DNA of 6,189 bases from assembly GCA_030622805.1 (NCBI GenBank), contig JAUXFR010000095.1, positions 1-6,189 on the forward strand, written 5' to 3'. A model generated the notes under the pieces. It made no database searches. It had not been told where the DNA came from and saw only the letters and a list, made by a program, of their open reading frames with translations. The position numbers and the translations under genes are program-made. This document shows positions 1 to 4,680 of the stretch, in pieces; the stretch's first letter is position 1; each line of letters starts with the position of its first letter. This stretch comes from Anaerolineae bacterium. Lineage in GTDB: Bacteria; Chloroflexota; Anaerolineae; Anaerolineales; UBA4823.

Positions 1-483
1 AAACAGCTCGCTGGTTTCGTTAAGTCTTTTACGGTTGTCATCCCCCTGAATTACATACCTGATCTCACGCCTGGATCGAACATTTAGTTTGCGAAGAATG
101 GTCTTCATGTGAGCCTGAACAGTGTGTGGTGATATCATCAATTTTTCAGCAATTTCACCATTCCTTAAATTCGACAAATCTGCAATCTGTAGCTGCCGCC
201 GTGTTAATCCGAAAGGATTGCCATCTATCTGGTCATCGTCATCAATAGGTACCATACGGACCGCACCTTGACTGATAGGATCATCCATTGAATCTTCATC
301 ATCATCGAGAATCTCCCTCAAACAGTTCCCGCACAATGCCCATTCACCAAGATCATCTATATAAACTTCTTTCGCCGCCGAACCACACTCACAAATCAGC
401 TCATGGTATCGCCCACCTCTCTGGCAGGCGCAAGTATCACCAATATAGATTCTTCCACATACAGGGCAGTGAGATTTAATCAT
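1..483 (-). CDS. Zinc-ribbon-like / LuxR-type HTH transcriptional regulator, partial (C-terminus beyond left edge)
   Basis: This open frame has 161 codons with no stop before the window edge, so the 3' end of the gene is missing. Residues 1-54 hold eight cysteines in four close pairs: C6/C9 (CPVCG), C18/C20 (CAC), C31/C33 (CEC) and C51/C54 (CGNC). This pattern could bind two zinc ions. An acidic linker follows, with Asp/Glu runs at 60-68 and Asp81-84. Residues about 93-141 match a LuxR/GerE helix-turn-helix: LTRRQLQIADL, then NGEIAEKLMISPHTVQAHM as the recognition-helix region, then KLNVRSRREI. It is probably a cytoplasmic DNA-binding regulator. No receiver, PAS or autoinducer domain is present in the visible part. 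The start at 483 is chosen because AAGGAGA lies 5 nt upstream; an in-frame ATG at 489 overlaps that site and is unlikely. The start overlaps the stop of the upstream gene by 8 nt, suggesting translational coupling. The HTH call is secure; zinc binding is inferred from cysteine spacing, and the target is unknown. Confidence 0.88.
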   Translation of the reverse strand, partial: MIKSHCPVCGRIYIGDTCACQRGGRYHELICECGSAAKEVYIDDLGEWALCGNCLREILDDDEDSMDDPISQGAVRMVPIDDDDQIDGNPFGLTRRQLQIADLSNLRNGEIAEKLMISPHTVQAHMKTILRKLNVRSRREIRYVIQGDDNRKRLNETSELF

Positions 484-826
484 CCGCATCTCCTTGCCGC
501 GTGCGCTTCACGTGCCGGTCGGCGATAGCGGCAGCCGTCTCAGCCGCTACCCCACCTTCTAACGCCTGACAGAAGGAGCGTGCCCATGCCAGGCAGAGCG
601 CTGGGCTGGCCGAGGTGCGCAATCCGGATAGGTTCAGCATGGCAACGGCATTAGTACCACTGCTTGCCAAACCATGTTCGACAATTGGCACGTATTGCGA
701 GACTTTCCAGATTCTTTTTTGGGGTGATCTGAGCTTTTCTCTCGCTGCGGCTTGAACGATCACCATCGGTCTTGCATGTGCATGGTACTCAGCATACGGT
801 TGGACCAGCTTTGGGTCGTGGTACAT
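476..826 (-). CDS. Hypothetical protein, 116 aa, coupled to the LuxR-type regulator
   Basis: I do not recognise this protein. It is complete (116 residues), soluble-looking, with no signal peptide or membrane segment. The N-terminal half is rich in His, Tyr, Arg and Pro, with a basic stretch near residues 29-41. The C-terminal half contains an alanine-rich probable helical region (about 75-105) with two cysteines, followed by a charged tail ending in Asp-Asp. It is supported as a real gene by a strong ribosome site (TTGGAGGT, 5 nt before the ATG), a good promoter upstream, and an 8-nt overlap with the following regulator in the same direction. By hand count its DNA is about 57% GC (nearly 68% near its 3' end), against about 44% for the adjoining regulator, which hints at different ancestry. 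It could be an accessory or antagonist of the regulator, but this is only inferred from the overlap. Confidence 0.7.
   Translation of the reverse strand: MYHDPKLVQPYAEYHAHARPMVIVQAAAREKLRSPQKRIWKVSQYVPIVEHGLASSGTNAVAMLNLSGLRTSASPALCLAWARSFCQALEGGVAAETAAAIADRHVKRTRQGDADD
489..495 (-). promoter_or_regulatory. Ribosome binding site deciding the regulator start
   Basis: On the minus strand AAGGAGA lies 5 nt before the ATG at 483, inside the 3' end of the upstream small gene. It nearly abuts the alternative ATG at 489, which makes 483 the better start. Confidence 0.7.
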
Positions 827-831
827 AAGCT

Positions 832-840
832 ACCTCCAAT
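832..840 (-). promoter_or_regulatory. Ribosome binding site of the 116-aa gene
   Basis: ATTGGAGGT on the minus strand ends 5 nt before the ATG at 826. It is a near-ideal Shine-Dalgarno match and a main reason for accepting this small unknown gene. Confidence 0.7.
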
Positions 841-853
841 TTAGTTTAATCAT

Positions 854-882
854 ATGATAATTAGAACATACATTCTTTTCAA
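854..882 (-). promoter_or_regulatory. Sigma70-like promoter for the 116-aa protein / regulator unit
   Basis: On the minus strand a -35 box TTGAAA (877-882, 5 of 6 consensus bases) is separated by exactly 17 nt from a -10 box TATCAT (854-859, 5 of 6). Transcription would begin near 847, leaving a leader of about 20 nt before the ATG at 826. A perfect 10-bp palindrome, ATCATATGAT (849-858), overlaps the -10 box and could be an operator. No transcript evidence exists here; this is motif-based. Confidence 0.6.
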
Positions 883-891
883 TAGACGCAA

Positions 892-911
892 CAGGGGATT
901 TTCAGGGGATT
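892..911. repeat. Direct repeat CAGGGGATT x2, 11-bp period
   Basis: CAGGGGATT occurs at 892-900 and again at 903-911, separated by TT. The 11-bp period is close to one helical turn, so both copies would face the same side of the DNA, as expected for tandem regulator sites. They lie just upstream of the -35 box of the minus-strand promoter. Binding is inferred only from the arrangement. Confidence 0.45.
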
Positions 912-939
912 AATGGGTTACCCTTCAGGTGCTGCTATT

Positions 940-958
940 TGATATCGATTTAATATCA
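940..958. repeat. Inverted repeat TGATAT-N7-ATATCA
   Basis: Six-base perfect arms (940-945 and 953-958) flank a 7-nt spacer, 19 bp in total. Its size and symmetry suit a dimeric helix-turn-helix regulator, but in AT-rich sequence such an arrangement can arise by chance. Confidence 0.35.
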
Positions 959-1081
959 CAGGTCGATTACTTTCAACGAGTGCATTTTGAGGTTGATCCC
1001 TCGATCAGAACGGATATTTCGTCATGAATTATCCTGCTATGGTAAAATTCCAACGTCATTTATCAATGTCTAGTATGGGTT

Positions 1082-1088
1082 GGAGGAG
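1082..1088 (+). promoter_or_regulatory. Ribosome binding site favouring the dehydrogenase start at 1099
   Basis: GGAGGAG lies 10 nt before the ATG at 1099, with a second purine-rich AGGA closer in. The upstream in-frame ATG at 1024 has no Shine-Dalgarno-like sequence before it. Confidence 0.6.
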
Positions 1089-1098
1089 AGGCAGGAAT

Positions 1099-2427
1099 AT
1101 GTCAGCAAAACTGCAAAAATTGTTGCTTGAAAAAGAAGCCCATGTCGCCGTTCTGGGATTGGGTTACGTTGGTTTACCGTTAGCGGTCGTGTTTGCTGAA
1201 GCTGGATTTACGGTCACAGGTATAGACCCGGACACTAAAAAAGACGACACTGTTAACAGGGGTGAGCGTCACATCCGGGATGTGAGCGATGAACAGGTAA
1301 AACTCCTTGTTAATGAAGGCAGACTGAGCGCAACCAGCGACTTCAACGTTCTGGACGATGCAGATGCGGTCAGCATTTGTGTTCCTACGCCGCTGCGGAA
1401 AACAGGTGACCCGGACCTGACCTACATTCTCGATGCCGGCAGCGAGCTGGCAAAACACATTCATAAAGACATGGTGATCGTTCTCGAATCCACCACTTAC
1501 CCAGGGACGACGCGTGAACTACTGCTCCCGATGCTGGAAGAGCAAAGCGGATTGAAGATCGGCAGGGATTTCTATCTGGCATTCTCACCTGAACGTGTCG
1601 ATCCTGGTAGAGAGGATTGGACAACTATCAATACTCCGAAAGTGATCGGCGGTATAACACCTGCTTGTGGGGAAATCTCTTCAGCATGGTACGGACAGGC
1701 GCTTGAATCGATCATTACGGTCTCTTCTACAGAAGTTGCAGAAATGGCTAAACTGCTTGAGAACACATTTCGTATGATCAACATCGGACTTGTGAATGAA
1801 ATGGCGATAATGTGCGACCGGTTGGGTGTAGATGTGTGGGAAGTGATCGATGCTGCTGCAACAAAACCATTTGGTTATATGAAGTTCACCCCCGGACCAG
1901 GTTTAGGCGGACACTGCATACCCATTGATCCCTTATACCTTTCATGGAAGCTGCGTGCCGTGAACTACACCGCCCGTTTCATTGAACTCGCATCGGAGAT
2001 CAATACGGGCATGCCGCGTTATGTAGTTAACCGGAAACAGGACGCTCTCAACCAGCAAAGTAAACCGCTGAAAGACAGCCAGATTCTGATACTTGGTGTT
2101 GCATACAAACCCGATATAGATGATTTACGTGAGTCACCTGCCCTGGATGTGATTAGTCTTCTGGAGCAGAAAGGAGCCGCTGTTTCTTATCATGATCCCT
2201 ACATTAAGAAAGTGCAGCATGATGGTAAGGAAAAAGAGACTGTTCCGGATATCTCCGAGGCTGTGCGCGGATCGGATTGTGTTGTGATCATCACAAACCA
2301 CAGTGTGTATGATTATCCTGCACTGATAAAAATGGCTGAGGTCAGCGAGAAGCATACCCAAATCGTTGACACGCGCAACGCACTTGGAGAAGCCGGAAGA
2401 GACCACCCGCAGGTCGTCCGACTGTGA
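1099..2427 (+). CDS. Nucleotide sugar dehydrogenase, UDP-N-acetylhexosamine 6-dehydrogenase type (WbpA/TviB-like)
   Basis: This gene encodes a cytoplasmic NAD-dependent UDP-sugar 6-dehydrogenase, which oxidises C6 of a UDP-sugar twice to the uronic acid. The 442 residues fit the WbpA/TviB length. The N-terminal Rossmann motif GLGYVG is at 20-25. The substrate and catalytic elements are ESTTYPGTT (130-138), FSPERVDPG with Glu165, KLLENTFR (218-225, Asn222) and GPGLGGHCIPIDP with the catalytic Cys at 273. A C-terminal UDP-binding domain starts near the ILGVAYKPDIDD segment. The GHCIPIDP form resembles UDP-GlcNAc or UDP-ManNAc dehydrogenases rather than the CFPKD form of UDP-glucose dehydrogenase, so an N-acetylated substrate is likely but unproven. 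The start at 1099 is preferred because of its ribosome site and because 12-15 residues before the Rossmann strand is normal. A start at 1024 would add 25 unusual residues. It is the first gene of the sugar-nucleotide operon, 31 nt before the next start. Confidence 0.92.
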   Translation: MSAKLQKLLLEKEAHVAVLGLGYVGLPLAVVFAEAGFTVTGIDPDTKKDDTVNRGERHIRDVSDEQVKLLVNEGRLSATSDFNVLDDADAVSICVPTPLRKTGDPDLTYILDAGSELAKHIHKDMVIVLESTTYPGTTRELLLPMLEEQSGLKIGRDFYLAFSPERVDPGREDWTTINTPKVIGGITPACGEISSAWYGQALESIITVSSTEVAEMAKLLENTFRMINIGLVNEMAIMCDRLGVDVWEVIDAAATKPFGYMKFTPGPGLGGHCIPIDPLYLSWKLRAVNYTARFIELASEINTGMPRYVVNRKQDALNQQSKPLKDSQILILGVAYKPDIDDLRESPALDVISLLEQKGAAVSYHDPYIKKVQHDGKEKETVPDISEAVRGSDCVVIITNHSVYDYPALIKMAEVSEKHTQIVDTRNALGEAGRDHPQVVRL

Positions 2428-2447
2428 TATTGAACTGCTGACAACGC

Positions 2448-2452
2448 GAGGT
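2448..2452 (+). promoter_or_regulatory. Ribosome binding site deciding a TTG start
   Basis: GAGGT ends 6 nt before TTG at 2459. The first residues after this TTG lead directly into the SDR glycine motif. An ATG at 2366 in the same frame would overlap the dehydrogenase by 62 nt and add 31 residues foreign to the family. Confidence 0.65.
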
Positions 2453-2458
2453 ATATAC

Positions 2459-3445
2459 TTGAAGGAAAAAATACTGGTCACCGGTGGCGCAGGATTTATC
2501 GGCAGCCATTTATGCGAAAGATTGTTGAACCAGGGATATCCGGTTGTCGCAATAGACGACCTATCTACGGGCAAGTTAAAGAACATTGAACATTTAATAA
2601 CACAGCCAGATTTCTTATTCGTGCGCGAGACCATCACGAATACACAGGTGTTGGATCGCCTCACCAGCGAATCAGATCTCGTAATCCACCTGGCTGCCGC
2701 AGTTGGGGTCAAGCTGATCATCGAGAATCCCGTCCACACCATCCGTACGAATATCATCGGAACCGAAACTGTGCTCTCCACTGCTAATCGTTACGGGAGA
2801 AAGGTACTCATCGCATCCACATCAGAAGTCTACGGAAAAGGGATAAGTGTCCCATTCCATGAAAATGATGACCGGTTGATCGGACCAACCACCCACAACC
2901 GCTGGGCATACGCAACTTCAAAAGCAGTGGATGAGTTCCTGGGTCTTGCTTATCACCGCCAGTTTGGTCTGCCTGTGGTGATCATGCGGTTTTTCAACAC
3001 CATCGGACCACGGCAAACCGGACGATACGGTATGGTAGTACCGAGATTCACCCGGCAAGCCCTGCAGGGAGAACCCGTAACCGTCTATGGAGATGGGAAG
3101 CAGTCCCGCTGCTTTGCTGATGTATCGGATGTGGTTGGAGCAGTAATAAAACTTACACACCATCCAGACGCAGTAGGAGATGTTTTCAATATCGGGTCGA
3201 CAGAAGAAGTGAGCGTCTTCGAGCTTGCAAAACGTGTAATCACCCTTTCCAACAGTCAATCAGAAATTGAGTTTATTCCATACGATCAGGCATACGCGCC
3301 TGGGTTCGAGGATATGCGCAGGCGCCAGCCCTCCATTGAAAAACTCACCCAATTGATCGGTTACCAACCTCAGTATTCGCTCGATGACTCTCTTAACAGG
3401 GTGATCAATTACGAACGCGAGCGGATGAGTGAATCCGGATCCTGA
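2459..3445 (+). CDS. Extended SDR NAD-dependent epimerase/dehydratase (UDP-sugar 4-epimerase or UDP-glucuronate-type enzyme)
   Basis: This is an extended short-chain dehydrogenase acting on nucleotide sugars in the cytoplasm. The 328 residues (TTG start) are typical in length. The NAD motif GGAGFIG is at 9-15, followed by the DDLSTG adenosine-binding segment. HLAAAVGV lies after the fourth strand. The catalytic serine/threonine region STSEVYG begins at 120, and the Tyr-Lys pair is Y151 and K155 (YATSK). Downstream, RFFNTIGPRQTGRYG and VYGDGKQSRCFADVSD are substrate-loop signatures shared by UDP-glucose 4-epimerase-like and UDP-glucuronate decarboxylase-like enzymes. The exact reaction cannot be read from motifs. 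In this context a 4-epimerase of a UDP-HexNAc uronate (as TviC does in Vi antigen synthesis) or a decarboxylase is plausible. It sits 31 nt after the dehydrogenase and adjoins the 2-epimerase, so all three are probably co-transcribed and translated in series. The family call is firm and the substrate is open. Confidence 0.88.
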   Translation: MKEKILVTGGAGFIGSHLCERLLNQGYPVVAIDDLSTGKLKNIEHLITQPDFLFVRETITNTQVLDRLTSESDLVIHLAAAVGVKLIIENPVHTIRTNIIGTETVLSTANRYGRKVLIASTSEVYGKGISVPFHENDDRLIGPTTHNRWAYATSKAVDEFLGLAYHRQFGLPVVIMRFFNTIGPRQTGRYGMVVPRFTRQALQGEPVTVYGDGKQSRCFADVSDVVGAVIKLTHHPDAVGDVFNIGSTEEVSVFELAKRVITLSNSQSEIEFIPYDQAYAPGFEDMRRRQPSIEKLTQLIGYQPQYSLDDSLNRVINYERERMSESGS

Positions 3446-3452
3446 AACCAAC

Positions 3453-4529
3453 GTGCGTAAAAGAATTGTTACCATAATCGGGGCCAGACCACAATTTATA
3501 AAATCTGCACCTGTAAGCCACGCCCTGACAGCAGAAGGAATTCAAGAATACCTTTTGCATACGGGTCAGCACTACGACTACGGCATGTCACAGGTCTTCT
3601 TTGATGAATTGGGTATCCAAGAGCCGGACATAAATCTGAGTGTCGGCTCAGGTACTCACGCAAAACAGACCGCAGAGATGCTGGCAGGTATCGAGCAGGT
3701 GCTGCTGCACGAACAACCTGATGGGATAATCGTGTACGGCGATACAAATTCAACGCTGGCGGGTGCGCTCGCTGCTGCTAAACTAGATATCCCCATAACC
3801 CATATTGAAGCTGGATTGCGTTCATATAATAGAGCGATGCCCGAGGAAATCAACCGCGTTCTAACTGATCACTGCGCTGAATTGCTGTTCTGCCCGACTC
3901 AAACTGCGGTAAGCAACCTTAGAAAGGAAGGAATTACGCGTGGGGTTCATTTTGTTGGTGATGTGATGTACGACAGTGCGTTACACTATGCTGAACTGGC
4001 ATCGAGTCGTACCCACATCGTAAATGAGCACCGTCTCACACCGGGCAAATACCTGCTAGCCACAATCCACCGCCCTTACAACACAGATGATCCATCCCGT
4101 CTAAACAGCATCCTGTGTGCGCTTTCTGAATTAGATGAGACAGTGATTTTGCCGGTACACCCGCGCATGAAACATAAAATTGCACAGTATGGATCGCTGA
4201 TTAAAGAATTCCCTGACAGCAACTTGATTATGATCGACCCAGTAAGCTACCTTGACATGCTCATACTGGAGAAGAACAGCAAGATGATTCTCACCGATAG
4301 CGGCGGTGTGCAGAAGGAGGCTTACTTCTTCGGTGTTCCCTGCCTGACACTGCGTACAGAGACCGAGTGGATCGAAACGCTGGAAGGGGGCTGGAACCGT
4401 TTGGTTCAGGTTGATTCAACCAGCATCCTTGATGCGGTCCACCAGGAAATAGATTACCCACCCCGCCTTCCCGTGTTTGGAGATGGCAACGCCAGCAGGT
4501 TAATTGCCGACATTCTTTCCAGATCGTAA
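3453..4529 (+). CDS. wecB: UDP-N-acetylglucosamine 2-epimerase (non-hydrolysing)
   Basis: This enzyme interconverts UDP-GlcNAc and UDP-ManNAc in the cytoplasm, feeding ManNAc- or ManNAcA-containing glycans. The 358 residues have the GT-B fold signatures of the family. GARPQFIK is near the N-terminus, followed by TGQHYDYGM and YGDTNS (Asp97). HIEAGLRS carries Glu119 and PEEINR carries the next glutamates. HR (206-207) follows, then PVHPRM and the nucleotide-binding LTDSGGVQKEA near the C-terminal domain. Asp97 and Glu119 sit 2 positions beyond the residues I recall as catalytic in E. coli WecB. The usual HRxEN motif reads HRPYN, so Tyr209 replaces the glutamate. The start is uncertain. GTG at 3453 begins 7 nt after the SDR stop and gives the family-typical N-terminus. 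GTG at 3429 would overlap the SDR end by 17 nt and add 8 residues. Neither has a strong ribosome site, consistent with coupling to the upstream gene. Confidence 0.9.
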   Translation: MRKRIVTIIGARPQFIKSAPVSHALTAEGIQEYLLHTGQHYDYGMSQVFFDELGIQEPDINLSVGSGTHAKQTAEMLAGIEQVLLHEQPDGIIVYGDTNSTLAGALAAAKLDIPITHIEAGLRSYNRAMPEEINRVLTDHCAELLFCPTQTAVSNLRKEGITRGVHFVGDVMYDSALHYAELASSRTHIVNEHRLTPGKYLLATIHRPYNTDDPSRLNSILCALSELDETVILPVHPRMKHKIAQYGSLIKEFPDSNLIMIDPVSYLDMLILEKNSKMILTDSGGVQKEAYFFGVPCLTLRTETEWIETLEGGWNRLVQVDSTSILDAVHQEIDYPPRLPVFGDGNASRLIADILSRS

Positions 4530-4589
4530 AATTTACCAATAATAATATCGCCAAGCGAGGCTTATTCGTGCATTGGGGAGTTCTGCGGG

Positions 4590-4618
4590 TTGACTATTCT
4601 CTCTTTTCAATTTAAGAT
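4590..4618 (+). promoter_or_regulatory. Sigma70-like promoter for gyrA
   Basis: TTGACT (4590-4595, 5 of 6 consensus bases) and TAAGAT (4613-4618, 4 of 6) are separated by exactly 17 nt. Transcription would start near 4625, about 55 nt before the gyrA ATG. A perfect palindrome AAGATATCTT (4614-4623) overlaps the -10 box and the presumed start. This suggests gyrA is transcribed independently of the sugar operon. Confidence 0.6.
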
Positions 4619-4669
4619 ATCTTTCAGCACAAACATTCTAATTATTTCTCACAACCAGCATTTGAACTA

Positions 4670-4674
4670 TGGAG
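4670..4674 (+). promoter_or_regulatory. Ribosome binding site deciding the gyrA start
   Basis: TGGAG lies 6 nt before the ATG at 4681. It overlaps an alternative in-frame ATG at 4669, which has no site of its own, so 4681 is the better start. Confidence 0.6.
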
Positions 4675-4680
4675 TCGACA

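Larger units (their letters stand above)
827..1098. other. Divergent intergenic region with repeats
   Basis: This 272-nt spacer separates the minus-strand regulator unit from the plus-strand sugar operon. No RNA gene is seen. Its contents include the minus-strand promoter, a palindrome at 849-858, a 9-bp direct repeat (892-900 and 903-911), an inverted repeat TGATAT-N7-ATATCA (940-958), and two overlapping potential hairpins at 987-1008. I could not find a convincing plus-strand promoter for the sugar operon. Positions 1024-1098 are also open in frame with the dehydrogenase, so they could be coding if translation begins upstream. Confidence 0.6.
4530..4680. other. Intergenic region between the sugar operon and gyrA
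   Basis: This 151-nt gap contains a gyrA promoter candidate and a leader of about 55 nt. Just after the wecB stop there is only a weak, bulged hairpin (AATAA...GCC/GGC...TTATT, 4541-4566) without a T-run, so no clear terminator can be called. Confidence 0.5.

Noticed and set aside
285..310. CAT/ATC-rich short repeat resembling a microsatellite
   Set aside because: It encodes the Asp/Glu-rich acidic linker of the regulator on the minus strand, so protein coding explains it.
288..479. A 63-codon plus-strand open frame rich in His and Ser
   Set aside because: It is the complement of the zinc-ribbon and acidic linker part of the regulator; the His/Ser richness comes from reading the GAT/GAA codons in reverse.
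987..1018. Possible plus-strand promoter for the sugar operon (TTGAGG with GATATT)
   Set aside because: The spacer would be 20 nt and both boxes match poorly. TTGATA at 939-944 also lacks a suitable -10 box at 16-18 nt.
1024..1098. Upstream ATG at 1024 as the start of the dehydrogenase
   Set aside because: No ribosome site precedes it, and the 25 extra residues are not typical before the Rossmann strand; the ATG at 1099 has GGAGGAG upstream. It cannot be strictly excluded.
2134..2781. A 215-codon open frame on the minus strand
   Set aside because: It lies fully antisense to the dehydrogenase and SDR genes, whose family motifs run intact through this stretch; its translation looks like no protein family.
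4541..4566. Possible terminator after wecB
   Set aside because: The stem is only GCC/GGC plus AATAA/TTATT with a 4-nt bulge on one side, and no T-run follows; too weak to call.
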